The notes beneath the pieces are model-generated. The model was not told the DNA's origin. It worked only from the letters and a program-made list of their open reading frames with translations, and did not search any database. Made by a program: the position numbers and the translations under genes. Of a stretch of DNA of 64,000 nucleotides, positions 34,831 through 42,555 are shown in pieces (position 1 is the first letter of the stretch; the number at the start of each line of letters is the position of its first letter). Source of the stretch: a virus; IMG/VR virus record IMGVR_UViG_3300008267_000023, positions 19,218 to 83,217 of that record; one strand, written 5' to 3'.

Positions 34831-35106
34831 ATGACTGAGAAAAAACCTACTTCTAAGAAAACTACTCCTAAAAAAGCAGCAACACCAAAGAAAAAGCAAA
34901 CACCACAATTAAAAATTACGGAGTCCGATAAGCAGTCATTTCCTTATAATCAGTTCCCTGTAAAGATTATACATAAAGATGGCAAGGATTTATGCGAAAC
35001 AAAAACTTGCTATTTTCAAAGTGAACATTACGCACAAAAGTATATCACTCGATGCAATTTCAAGAAAACAGATTATCAAATCTTCATGAAACCGAAAACC
35101 AAGTGA
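34831..35106 (+). CDS. Small basic protein with Lys/Pro/Thr-rich N-terminus
   Basis: 91 residues from ATG 34831. Residues 3-32 are a histone-like Lys/Thr/Pro/Ala run (KKTTPKKAATPKKKQTPQLK). The rest is a small globular part (FPVKIIHKDGKDLCETKTCY). Could bind nucleic acid; unknown. Confidence 0.6.
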   Translation: MTEKKPTSKKTTPKKAATPKKKQTPQLKITESDKQSFPYNQFPVKIIHKDGKDLCETKTCYFQSEHYAQKYITRCNFKKTDYQIFMKPKTK

Positions 35107-35333
35107 AAAAAGAAAAAACTCCTTGGAGGTGGTGGGCAAAGGCATTGGGTGAAAAAGCATCCAAATGCGATAAAGAATCTGATAAAATTGCAATGATTAG
35201 AACAATAATTTTTGCTACTTATCTAATTACTAACTGTTTTATTGTTGCTGGTGTAATTCGGCATTGGAATGATGAAACACAAATTATAATTCAAGTTGAA
35301 GGAGTTGACTATGGAACCCAAGTTGTACGATGA
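35103..35333 (+). CDS. Small membrane protein
   Basis: 76 residues from a GTG at 35103 overlapping the previous stop (GTGA); an ATG at 35052 would overlap the previous gene by 55 bases. One membrane segment (TIIFATYLITNCFIVAGVI) between a basic N-terminal part (EKTPWRWWAKALGEKASK) and a short tail. Unknown function. Confidence 0.6.
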   Translation: MKKEKTPWRWWAKALGEKASKCDKESDKIAMIRTIIFATYLITNCFIVAGVIRHWNDETQIIIQVEGVDYGTQVVR

Positions 35334-35517
35334 TTGCTTTTATGTCCAACAAAAAAAGTATGGTCTTTGGTATTCCACTGACAAAGATGGGAACGGACTT
35401 ATCACATCTCTCTCTGAAGAGCAATGTGTATCAGCAACCCGTTTTTACCTTAAAGGACGGCAGGAAGGTTTCATTGAATCCAAAGTTTATGAAGGTGAAG
35501 TAGGAGGAAAACTTTAA
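35311..35517 (+). CDS. Small protein of unknown function
   Basis: 68 residues from ATG 35311: MEPKLYDDCFYVQQKKYGLW, SLSEEQCVSATRFYLKGRQE. Overlaps the previous gene by 23 bases. An alpha/beta mini-domain; no family recognised. Confidence 0.6.
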   Translation: MEPKLYDDCFYVQQKKYGLWYSTDKDGNGLITSLSEEQCVSATRFYLKGRQEGFIESKVYEGEVGGKL

Positions 35518-35523
35518 ATTAAA

Positions 35524-36627
35524 ATGAATCTAGAATTAAAAGAAAAAAAGTATAAAATTATAAAAAATTTTATAGACAAACAACGTGCTATTGATTTAGC
35601 AGAGGAGTTCGAAACTTATTGTGAAAAAAATGATGTAGAAGTAGATACTCAAGTAAATAATGCATTATCACATTATAACTATCCGTCATTTTTAGAGTTA
35701 TTGGTGGAAAAAGTAAGTGATGTTTCTTCGTTAGTTGATGAAAATGTTCTTCCGACATATTCTTATTCTAGATTTTATAAAAATAAAAGTGTTTTAGAAC
35801 CACATGTAGATAGAGGTTCTTGTGAAATATCATTGACCGTGCATCTTCATGGTGACAAACCTTGGGAATTTTATATTGTAGACGGTGATAAAAAAGAGTA
35901 TATTTTGCTTGAACCAGGTGACGCAATCTTATACTTGGGAATGGAGATTGTTCATGGTAGAGAACAATATGAAGGAGAAAAATATTTTCAAGTTTTCTTG
36001 CATTATGTAAAATCTAAAGGTCAATATTCAAATCTATACTTTGATAATAAAAAATTTCAAAAATCAAAATTGAGTGAAAGTGATTATATTAAAGTTTACG
36101 ATAATATGATTGATAGTGACTTATGCGATAAATTAATTGAAGAGTTTTCTGATGATGAGTGGGTTCATTCTGGTCTAGGACATGAAGATAATATTGATTT
36201 AAGTATAAGAAATTGCAAATCTGTGCAATTATCATTAAATGAATTTATAGATAGAAATAAAAAAACAAGAAAACTCTTAGATGAAATGATGTTTGAATGT
36301 GCATCTAATGCCATCAAAAAGTACATGGAAGAATTTTCAGATTTAGAAATCAAATCTGATACTGGATACACCATGTTAAAATATGAAGAAGGTGGATTTT
36401 ATATTCAACATACCGATTCATTTAAAGAACAACCAAGAACAATATCTTGTTCATTTATAATAAATGATGATTATGATGGAGGAGAATTTGCATTCTTTGA
36501 TAGGAAATTAAAGTACAAATTAAAAAAGGGTTCTGTTTTGATGTTCCCTTCTAATTTTATGTTTCCTCATGAAATTATGCCAGTAAAAAGTGGCACAAGG
36601 TATTCCGTTATTACTTGGTTTATATAA
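35524..36627 (+). CDS. Tandem two-domain 2OG-Fe(II) oxygenase
   Basis: 367 residues with two complete oxygenase cores. Domain 1: EPHVDRGSCEISLTVHL (His94-x-Asp96), PGDAILYLGMEIVHGREQYE (His144). Domain 2: YIQHTDSF (His296-x-Asp298), YDGGEFAFFDRKLKYKLKKG, SVLMFPSNFMFPHEIMPV (His349), GTRYSVITW (Arg359). Both keep the iron triad, so both may be active; the domains differ enough to have separate origins or an old duplication. Substrate unknown. Confidence 0.85.
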   Translation: MNLELKEKKYKIIKNFIDKQRAIDLAEEFETYCEKNDVEVDTQVNNALSHYNYPSFLELLVEKVSDVSSLVDENVLPTYSYSRFYKNKSVLEPHVDRGSCEISLTVHLHGDKPWEFYIVDGDKKEYILLEPGDAILYLGMEIVHGREQYEGEKYFQVFLHYVKSKGQYSNLYFDNKKFQKSKLSESDYIKVYDNMIDSDLCDKLIEEFSDDEWVHSGLGHEDNIDLSIRNCKSVQLSLNEFIDRNKKTRKLLDEMMFECASNAIKKYMEEFSDLEIKSDTGYTMLKYEEGGFYIQHTDSFKEQPRTISCSFIINDDYDGGEFAFFDRKLKYKLKKGSVLMFPSNFMFPHEIMPVKSGTRYSVITWFI

Positions 36628-36762
36628 ATGCAAAAAGAATATCATACTCAAATTGTTATTCTTCTTACAATTTTAATTTTGATTGACATCTCAATCATAG
36701 GTGGTATACTTTGGAAGGGACACGCAAATTTTATTGAAGTTTACAAGCATTTAAAAACATGA
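36628..36762 (+). CDS. Small membrane protein
   Basis: 44 residues with one membrane segment (IVILLTILILIDISIIGGIL). ATG directly follows the oxygenase stop; the end overlaps the next ATG (ATGA). A TTGACA promoter lies within the gene. Confidence 0.55.
   Translation: MQKEYHTQIVILLTILILIDISIIGGILWKGHANFIEVYKHLKT
36683..36710 (+). promoter_or_regulatory. Sigma70-type promoter inside a small gene
   Basis: TTGACA (36683-36688), 16-base spacer, TATACT (36705-36710). It would start RNA near 36718 for the following small genes. Confidence 0.6.
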
Positions 36763-36890
36763 CACAACGTACTTACACTCAAAAAGATGGAACTATCTGG
36801 GAATGGACTGAAACTCCAGAAGTCGCAAAAGAAATTCAAAATTATTGGAAAGTAGTAAAGCAAAATGAATCCCAAACCCCTAACACCTGA
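36759..36890 (+). CDS. Small protein of unknown function
   Basis: 43 residues: MTQRTYTQKDGTIWEWTETP, then EVAKEIQNYWKVVKQ. Overlaps both neighbours (ATGA at the start, 26 bases at the end). Unknown. Confidence 0.5.
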   Translation: MTQRTYTQKDGTIWEWTETPEVAKEIQNYWKVVKQNESQTPNT

Positions 36891-37086
36891 AGAAGTTCAA
36901 AAGGCAGCAGAACAATTCTTTCCATTGTTTGATATTGTTAATCAACGTATGCCATCAGGTTCTAAAACAGAAGACACTCTTAAAGTAATGGAAACAGTTT
37001 GTACGTTAGCACAAAAACTCCGATTAGAAGAAGAGAAAACACAATTTGGTTTTAATAAAAAAACACAAGATTCTGATTCTGAATAA
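36865..37086 (+). CDS. Small helical protein of unknown function
   Basis: 73 residues: PEEVQKAAEQFFPLFDIVNQ, VMETVCTLAQKLRLEEEKTQ. Acidic end. I recall similar small proteins in cyanophages; no function known to me. Confidence 0.6.
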   Translation: MNPKPLTPEEVQKAAEQFFPLFDIVNQRMPSGSKTEDTLKVMETVCTLAQKLRLEEEKTQFGFNKKTQDSDSE

Positions 37087-37100
37087 CCAAAATTTTTATT

Positions 37101-37613
37101 ATGAATATCTTTGCAACTTCTCCTTTTCCTGCTGAGAGTGCCATCTGCCTACCAGATAAACACGTTGTTAAGATGCCCCTTGAGTGCTGTCAAATGCTCT
37201 CCATCGTAGCATCAGATAAATGGGGTCATGGATATGGTCCTCTGTATAAGACTGATAATACTCCATACAAGACGGAAAAAGGTGCATTCCGAAATCATCC
37301 CTGCACTAAATGGGCAACGGAAAATATTCATAATGCATATTGGTTGATTAAGCATGGACTGAACTTGTGCGATGAGTACTGTCTTCGTTATGATAAGACC
37401 CATGCTTGTTACAAAACTTTAGTTGATGCCTATTATTTGTTCCCAAAAGGTAAAATAACTAGTATAACTCCATTTGCGAGGGCAATGCCTGATGAGTATA
37501 AACTTGACACAAGCATTGATACTTTTACTGCTTACAAGATGTATATCGCATCCAAACCTTGGGTTGCATCTAATTATCTTCGTATGCCAGAACGAAAACC
37601 TGATTGGGTATAA
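37101..37613 (+). CDS. Conserved phage protein, CLPDKHVVKM family
   Basis: 170 residues. Conserved-looking motifs: AESAICLPDKHVVKMPLECC, FRNHPCTKWATENIHNAYWL, CDEYCLRYDKTHACYKTL, TPFARAMPDEYK. I remember this family from many T4-like phages and phage metagenomes, without assigned function. The cluster of conserved Asp, Lys, His and Cys residues suggests an enzyme, which is inference. Confidence 0.65.
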   Translation: MNIFATSPFPAESAICLPDKHVVKMPLECCQMLSIVASDKWGHGYGPLYKTDNTPYKTEKGAFRNHPCTKWATENIHNAYWLIKHGLNLCDEYCLRYDKTHACYKTLVDAYYLFPKGKITSITPFARAMPDEYKLDTSIDTFTAYKMYIASKPWVASNYLRMPERKPDWV

Positions 37614-37616
37614 AAA

Positions 37617-37946
37617 ATGAAAGAATGGATTAAAAGTCTTTTCGACTATAAATTTACAAATCACGATGAAGAGTCAACAAAGTATTTCATCGATAAGGTT
37701 ACAGGAAGTGAATATAACATTGCTGATTTGATAATTTTACTATCAAATCAGTTGGACGAACTTCAAGAAAAATATAAAGGTCTTCTCAATGATGTCAAGA
37801 GACTAGAAGAAGAGAATGTTGAATTAACAAATTCTTTGTATGAGATTGAAAACAAATTAGAATCTAGGATTGACAAGATTCATCCTGTTGTTTACAATTT
37901 TAATGAAAATAAAAGTCTAGATAAATTTACCCTTGGAGATGCATGA
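37617..37946 (+). CDS. Coiled-coil protein of unknown function
   Basis: 109 residues; ~45-90 is a strong coiled coil (LSNQLDELQEKYKGLLNDVK, LEEENVELTNSLYEIENKLE). The stop overlaps the talC start (ATGA). Confidence 0.6.
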   Translation: MKEWIKSLFDYKFTNHDEESTKYFIDKVTGSEYNIADLIILLSNQLDELQEKYKGLLNDVKRLEEENVELTNSLYEIENKLESRIDKIHPVVYNFNENKSLDKFTLGDA

Positions 37947-38599
37947 AAATCTTTTTAGATACTGCTGAAGTTGATATGATTCGTCCAGCATACGAAACTG
38001 GACTGATTGATGGTGTAACTACAAATCCTACTTTGATTATGCGAAGTGGAAGAGACCCAGTGGAAGTAATTAAAGAAATTTCTACTACTTTTACTTCTCT
38101 TCAATCTATTTCTGCTGAAGTAGTTGCTGATACTGCTGAAGAGATGTTGGAGCAAGCACAAGCATTTAATGGACTGTGGAACGTTACAATTAAAGTTCCT
38201 TGTACTGTAGAGGGTCTCAAAGCATGTAGACAACTTGCAAGTCAAGGGACACACGTTAATGTCACTTTGATTTTCTCAGTTGCACAAGCAATTCTTGCAG
38301 AAAAAGCAGGTGCAAAATATGTTTCCCCATTTGTGGGAAGGTGGTTGGATAATTCTGTTGATGGTATTGAATTAATTAAGAATATTAGGCAAGCATATAG
38401 TGGTCAAGGTCAACTTTGTCTTACAAATATTCTAGCTGCTTCTCTACGTGATGTGAGGCAGGTCGAAAAATGTGCTATGATGGGAGCAGATGTTGTAACT
38501 ATTCCTCCAACTGTATTCTGGGGAATGTATAAAAATATCATGACTGATAAAGGATTAGAATTATTTCAAAAAGATTGGGAGAAAGTAAATGGTCTATGA
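37943..38599 (+). CDS. talC: Transaldolase
   Basis: 218 residues, the length of the small TalC/MipB-type transaldolases. Motifs: MKIFLDTAEVDMIRPAYETG, DGVTTNPTLI, WNVTIKVPCTVEGLKA with the Schiff-base Lys84, and YVSPFVGRWLD. It transfers a dihydroxyacetone unit between sugar phosphates. Cyanophage talC is a known auxiliary metabolic gene thought to push carbon through the pentose phosphate pathway for NADPH and ribose. Translationally coupled to its neighbours by ATGA overlaps. Confidence 0.95.
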   Translation: MKIFLDTAEVDMIRPAYETGLIDGVTTNPTLIMRSGRDPVEVIKEISTTFTSLQSISAEVVADTAEEMLEQAQAFNGLWNVTIKVPCTVEGLKACRQLASQGTHVNVTLIFSVAQAILAEKAGAKYVSPFVGRWLDNSVDGIELIKNIRQAYSGQGQLCLTNILAASLRDVRQVEKCAMMGADVVTIPPTVFWGMYKNIMTDKGLELFQKDWEKVNGL

Positions 38600-38789
38600 A
38601 TCTTTGACAGAGTTTGAAAGGGCACTTGCTCGATTTGGAGACAAGGTTCAACTAATTGTTGGACTAGAAATCTCCGATAAAATGAGTCCAGAAACAGCAT
38701 ATCAAGAAATTAAAGATATGTTAAAAGAACTCAAAAAACTTCGAAAAAAAGAAAAAGAAACTTGGGAGAATGAAAATAGGGCAGAGTAA
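38589..38789 (+). CDS. Small coiled-coil protein next to talC
   Basis: 66 residues: MVYESLTEFERALARFGDKV, then a basic/acidic helix (YQEIKDMLKELKKLRKKEKE). Overlaps talC by 11 bases. Unknown role. Confidence 0.6.
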   Translation: MVYESLTEFERALARFGDKVQLIVGLEISDKMSPETAYQEIKDMLKELKKLRKKEKETWENENRAE

Positions 38790-38799
38790 TAATTTTACT

Positions 38800-39690
38800 A
38801 TGAATAATCTTAGAATCGCTGGGGCACAAATTCCAGTAAGCACTGATGTTCAATTCAATAAAAAAGAAATCTTAAAATCTATTGATTGGGCTAAAGAAAA
38901 TGAAGTTAATCATTTGCTGACACCCGAAGGTTCTTTATCTGGTTATACTCAAGATTGGATGGACAGATTTGATGAAATTGTGGATGCTGAAAATGAAATT
39001 CAGGTCCACTTATCTGAGTCGGGAGTGTTTTTACATTTGGGCACTTTCTTCAAGCAAGAAGAATTTCTTGGGAATATAAAAAGAAATCAAATTCGTCATT
39101 ATGCTCCTTGGGGTCAGTTTATGGGGGCAACAAATAAAACATATGCTGTTCCAGATATTGAAAGGGTTCTTCCAAGATCAAGACAAGATAATTTGCAATT
39201 TGTTCCTTTATCGGAAGAAAATTTAAATCTTCTTGCAGTTGGGTTAATTTGTAATGATATGTGGGGTGCTTCAGAAGCAGGTGGAGAACCACTAACAACA
39301 CAGATAAAAAAAACAGGACAAGTTAGTTTAATACTACATGCGACTAACGGTAAAAAGTATAGAGATGATGATTATCATTACGATGCTTACAATGCATGGC
39401 ATGATGGTCATTTAAGAATGGCAGCATTTAATACAGTCATTCCTATTTTGACTGTAGATTCTTGTGTTCCTTGGGACTGGAACCCAGAAAGTGATATTCC
39501 TATTGATTTTTATCCAACATCAAGTGAAAGTGGAGTCGTTGATTTTCTTGGATGGAAAACTGATGTGCCAAGAAAAGGTCGTCAATATTTTTATTATGAT
39601 TTAGATGTTTCTTTACCACCATTTGCAAGAATTTACAAACACTTAGATGAGTGTAAAATGAAAGGTAAATATGTGCCAACTTTAGAATAA
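38800..39690 (+). CDS. Nitrilase-superfamily carbon-nitrogen hydrolase
   Basis: 296 residues from ATG 38800, where the family-type start NLRIAGAQIPVST begins (an ATG at 38770 would overlap the previous gene). The Glu-Lys-Cys triad is present: LLTPEGSLSGYT (Glu43), ATNKTYAV (Lys113), VGLICNDMWG (Cys151). Late motif ATNGKKYRDDDYHYDAYNAW. These enzymes hydrolyse amides or nitriles; the substrate is unknown. Possibly nitrogen salvage in the infected cell, an inference. Confidence 0.8.
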   Translation: MNNLRIAGAQIPVSTDVQFNKKEILKSIDWAKENEVNHLLTPEGSLSGYTQDWMDRFDEIVDAENEIQVHLSESGVFLHLGTFFKQEEFLGNIKRNQIRHYAPWGQFMGATNKTYAVPDIERVLPRSRQDNLQFVPLSEENLNLLAVGLICNDMWGASEAGGEPLTTQIKKTGQVSLILHATNGKKYRDDDYHYDAYNAWHDGHLRMAAFNTVIPILTVDSCVPWDWNPESDIPIDFYPTSSESGVVDFLGWKTDVPRKGRQYFYYDLDVSLPPFARIYKHLDECKMKGKYVPTLE

Positions 39691-39695
39691 TTATT

Positions 39696-39848
39696 ATGGA
39701 TTCATTAAAAATAATTCAGAATGAAGATGGTTCATTTTCAATGGAGTGGAATAAAGAAGACCCAAATTGGAAGTGGTTGAATGGGTTGACTTCAAAGGAG
39801 ATTCAAGTTATCATGGAGCAAGCAATCAAAGATTATGGACATGAGTGA
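39696..39848 (+). CDS. Small protein of unknown function
   Basis: 50 residues: MDSLKIIQNEDGSFSMEWNK, NWKWLNGLTSKEIQVIMEQA. Overlaps the next gene by 8 bases. A short beta hairpin plus helix is likely; similar small proteins recalled in T4-like cyanophages. Confidence 0.6.
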   Translation: MDSLKIIQNEDGSFSMEWNKEDPNWKWLNGLTSKEIQVIMEQAIKDYGHE

Positions 39849-40575
39849 ATATAAAAAGTATTCTCTTGAGAATCTTGAGAACTGGATGCATGATGCAATG
39901 TCTTGTGCAGAGGCATCACCACAAGAAATCTATGATGTGATTAAAGGTGTTGTTGAGGAAAACTATTATGTCTACAAGAATCAAACATCTCAAGCATATG
40001 AACTTCTTGCTCTTCTGAATGGTAATGGTAAGGGTCATTTAACTTGTGATAAAGACGATTCATCTGAAGAATGTAAGAAATCTTGGACTTCTTTTTGGGA
40101 AGAGAACGATTGCCCAGAAGAATATAGGGAACCAAAGGTAGAGGATATTATGCCACCTTGGGGTCATAGTGATATGGAAGCACTTCGTTACACTGAAGAA
40201 GAACTGAATGGGATGTGCGATAAGGCAGCATCTGATGAAGAAAAATATAAGAGTAATCTAAAGGAAGAAATTTCTAGGAATGATCCAAATCGTATTGATT
40301 ATAAAGATGGACTGATTTATGAGTCACCAGATGATGGAAAAACTGTCTATGCAAGGAAACCTGGAGAAACCGAAAGAACTTTAATTGAACAAGAAAAATC
40401 AAAAAAGTGGATTTTACCAATTGAAAAATATGATGATGATAATTATTATGTTTCTTTTCCTGACGAACTGCTGAAAGCAGCAAATATTAAAGAGGGTGAC
40501 ATCGTAGAATGGGTTGATAATGGAAATAGTACATTTTCATTGAAGAAGGCATCTATAATGCACCATTCTGTATAG
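39841..40575 (+). CDS. Protein with C-terminal AbrB/MazE-like domain
   Basis: 244 residues from ATG 39841. The N-terminal ~190 residues are acidic and unrecognised (SEYKKYSLENLENWMHDAMS, VKVEDIMPPWG-like). The last ~50 have the swapped-hairpin pattern of AbrB/MazE DNA-binding proteins: DNYYVSFPDELLKAANIKEG, DIVEWVDNGNSTFSLKKA. Possibly a transcription regulator or an antitoxin-like protein; no toxin partner is evident. Confidence 0.6.
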   Translation: MSEYKKYSLENLENWMHDAMSCAEASPQEIYDVIKGVVEENYYVYKNQTSQAYELLALLNGNGKGHLTCDKDDSSEECKKSWTSFWEENDCPEEYREPKVEDIMPPWGHSDMEALRYTEEELNGMCDKAASDEEKYKSNLKEEISRNDPNRIDYKDGLIYESPDDGKTVYARKPGETERTLIEQEKSKKWILPIEKYDDDNYYVSFPDELLKAANIKEGDIVEWVDNGNSTFSLKKASIMHHSV

Positions 40576-40579
40576 TTAG

Positions 40580-40609
40580 TTGACTTTTGACAACTAAATT
40601 TGTTAAAAT
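40580..40609 (+). promoter_or_regulatory. Sigma70-type promoter
   Basis: TTGACT (40580-40585), 18-base spacer, TAAAAT (40604-40609). An AAAGGAG ribosome binding site lies at 40619-40625 before the ATG at 40636. Confidence 0.6.
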
Positions 40610-40635
40610 ATTTAAATTTAAAGGAGAATATTAAA

Positions 40636-40890
40636 ATGCTTGATAATTTTGTTGATGATACCCACGCACAAGAATGGTTATCTGAATTTTATGGAAAAAC
40701 AGATGAATATGTTCATTGCTTTAATACTGTTAGAGATAAACTCTTTGCTGAGTTTGATTCAAATACACAAGTAAATGCACATGTAATTCCTGTTATCCGT
40801 GATATTACTAATTTGTTAATTGCTACCACAAATAACAAAATCACTAAAAAATACGAGGGACTTTATCCAGATAATTATGGCACTATCTAA
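40636..40890 (+). CDS. Small protein of unknown function
   Basis: 84 residues from ATG 40636: MLDNFVDDTHAQEWLSEFYG, NAHVIPVIRDITNLLIATTN. The in-frame upstream start at 40600 overlaps the promoter and is rejected. Helical; unknown. Confidence 0.65.
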   Translation: MLDNFVDDTHAQEWLSEFYGKTDEYVHCFNTVRDKLFAEFDSNTQVNAHVIPVIRDITNLLIATTNNKITKKYEGLYPDNYGTI

Positions 40891-41107
40891 ATCCGTTGAA
40901 GATTCACTTAAAGAAGCAGAAGCAAGTTTGCGTAATGCACTTGCTTATGCTGCACGTCAAGAACGTCCAATGGTTTGTAGTGTGATTGCAGACCTGATTA
41001 GTCGAATAGAATCACTCCAAAGCACTGATGCTATTCTTGATAAATTGGAAAATCGTAAACCAGGAGATTCTGGTTTTTTTGGAACTATGTTTGGGAAAAA
41101 TGACTGA
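40877..41107 (+). CDS. Small helical protein of unknown function
   Basis: 76 residues from ATG 40877: MALSKSVEDSLKEAEASLRN, ALAYAARQERPMVCSVIADL. A well-formed helical hairpin with the motif NALAYAARxERPMVCS, which I recall as conserved in cyanophages. Overlaps both neighbours. Confidence 0.65.
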   Translation: MALSKSVEDSLKEAEASLRNALAYAARQERPMVCSVIADLISRIESLQSTDAILDKLENRKPGDSGFFGTMFGKND

Positions 41108-41474
41108 AAAAGAACCAAATGAGTTTGGAAAAGCAATGCAAGAGTGGTGGGACTCCGATGCTTGCAAACAAATGCAGAAAGCAAATGAAGAAGCACGTCA
41201 ACGTGCAATTGGAAAGTATCATATGTTATCTGAAGAAGACAAGATTGATATGGTTGAAGCAATCACCTATATAATGTGCAATACAGAGAAGGAAGGAACA
41301 TCACATCGTGGATTGCAATCAGCACTTGGGATTTATCCTGGAGGCTTTTGGGTAAATTATCTTATGGATGTTCACAATGCTCTCTGGTCATATTATCATG
41401 ATGAAAGACAACAAAAAGAAGTTGAAGAGGACATTGAGCAACTAAAAGAATTTCTAAAAGAAGAGAATGATTAA
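41100..41474 (+). CDS. Protein of unknown function
   Basis: 124 residues from ATG 41100 (ATGACTGA overlap with the previous stop). Helical: KAMQEWWDSDACKQMQKANE, VEAITYIMCNTEKEGTSHRG, LQSALGIYPGGFWVNYLMDV. No known motif. Overlaps the bilin reductase gene by 8 bases. Confidence 0.6.
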   Translation: MTEKEPNEFGKAMQEWWDSDACKQMQKANEEARQRAIGKYHMLSEEDKIDMVEAITYIMCNTEKEGTSHRGLQSALGIYPGGFWVNYLMDVHNALWSYYHDERQQKEVEEDIEQLKEFLKEEND

Positions 41475-42132
41475 CTACGATGAAATCTGGAATGATTATC
41501 AAAAAATTATCTTAGATGAATTAAATTTGGATTTAACTTCATCTGATGAATATGAAATCAATAATAATAAAATATTTTCTAATTTATATGGTGGAGAATA
41601 TTTTATTAAATCCAGAGAGACTGTTATCAATACAGGAAGTTCATCAATTTATAATAATATTATCTACCCCAAAACAGGGAAAAACCTCCCTTCTTTCGGG
41701 GTAGATTTAATGGCATTTATGGAAAAGAAAGTTATCATCGTATTTGACTTTCAGCATCCTACAGAGAATTATGATTTCGACCATGAATTAGTTAAAGAAT
41801 TAATGGGAGAGTATAAGTATAATACTAAAGAGATTAGGTTCTTTGAACCAGGAAATCATTTTTCAAATTATATTTTTGTGCGAAAGTGTACTGTACATGA
41901 AGTTGGAAATTATTTAAATGATTTTAGGAAATATATTTCAACTTATAGAAAAATGGTAGAAGATGCAAAACCAAGTGAAACTGAAGAAACACTTTATGCT
42001 GATTTCGATACTTATATGCATAAACTAGATCCAGTTAGTGGATTTATGGAATCTAGATTTGGAAAGGAATTTGCTAAGAATTACGTTGATAATTTTCTTT
42101 TTCCATACGCAAAGTTACAAACCTTTACTTAA
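41467..42132 (+). CDS. Ferredoxin-dependent bilin reductase (PebS/PcyA family)
   Basis: 221 residues, typical length for the family. Motifs: LPSFGVDLMAFMEKKVIIVF (Asp80), DFQHP, IFVRKCTVHEVGNYLNDFRK, AKPSETEETLYADFDTYMHK-type region, KLDPVSGFMESRFGKEFAKN (Asp188) and FLFPY. The two Asp residues fit the catalytic pair described in PebS. These enzymes reduce biliverdin with ferredoxin electrons to phycobilin pigments. Whether this one makes phycoerythrobilin (PebS) or phycocyanobilin (PcyA) cannot be decided by eye. No heme oxygenase gene lies in the window. Confidence 0.85.
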   Translation: MINYDEIWNDYQKIILDELNLDLTSSDEYEINNNKIFSNLYGGEYFIKSRETVINTGSSSIYNNIIYPKTGKNLPSFGVDLMAFMEKKVIIVFDFQHPTENYDFDHELVKELMGEYKYNTKEIRFFEPGNHFSNYIFVRKCTVHEVGNYLNDFRKYISTYRKMVEDAKPSETEETLYADFDTYMHKLDPVSGFMESRFGKEFAKNYVDNFLFPYAKLQTFT

Positions 42133-42206
42133 ATCTAAAGACAACATTAAGAAAACGGTGATATGCTAGATACTATGTTAGGATATGCTCATCAATTGAG
42201 ACCACT

Positions 42207-42383
42207 ATGACCTATTCAGAAAATTTTAATTCAGAACTTTCTAATGATGAGTGGAGTGAGTTGGTTGCACTTAAAGATGTAATTAACCAAAATCCAGCAG
42301 CAGTGCATCCAGAAAAAATGGAACTTTTTACTGCACTTTTTGTTAAGTCTCTTGAGGGAAAAGGTAATACGACTCCATTATGA
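42207..42383 (+). CDS. Small protein of unknown function
   Basis: 58 residues: MTYSENFNSELSNDEWSELV, HPEKMELFTALFVKSLEGKG. Acidic and helical. Ends in an ATGA overlap with the next gene. The 74 bases before it hold no clear promoter. Confidence 0.6.
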   Translation: MTYSENFNSELSNDEWSELVALKDVINQNPAAVHPEKMELFTALFVKSLEGKGNTTPL

Positions 42384-42526
42384 CTACTGAAAAAACATCA
42401 GAACAAATTCTAAGGGAATTAGAAGAACTTAGAATACGAGTTGCAATTCTAGAAGAAGATACTAAAGTCCTTCAGTTACAACTTGATTTAACTCAGCAAT
42501 CAATAGACGCAGTGTTTGACCTCTGA
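42380..42526 (+). CDS. Small coiled-coil protein
   Basis: 48 residues, one amphipathic helix (QILRELEELRIRVAILEEDT, LQLQLDLTQQSIDAVFDL). Its stop codon lies inside the stem of the following terminator. Unknown. Confidence 0.6.
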   Translation: MTTEKTSEQILRELEELRIRVAILEEDTKVLQLQLDLTQQSIDAVFDL

Positions 42527-42547
42527 TAAATACTCAGAGGTCTTTTT
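42520..42547 (+). terminator. Terminator with a late promoter in its loop
   Basis: CCTCTGA (42520-42526), 7-base loop, TCAGAGG (42534-42540), then TCTTTTT. The loop region contains GATAAATA (42525-42532), a late promoter for the gene at 42556. Early transcripts would stop here; late RNA starting just downstream would lack the 5' arm. Confidence 0.75.
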
Positions 42548-42555
42548 GTGTTTAT

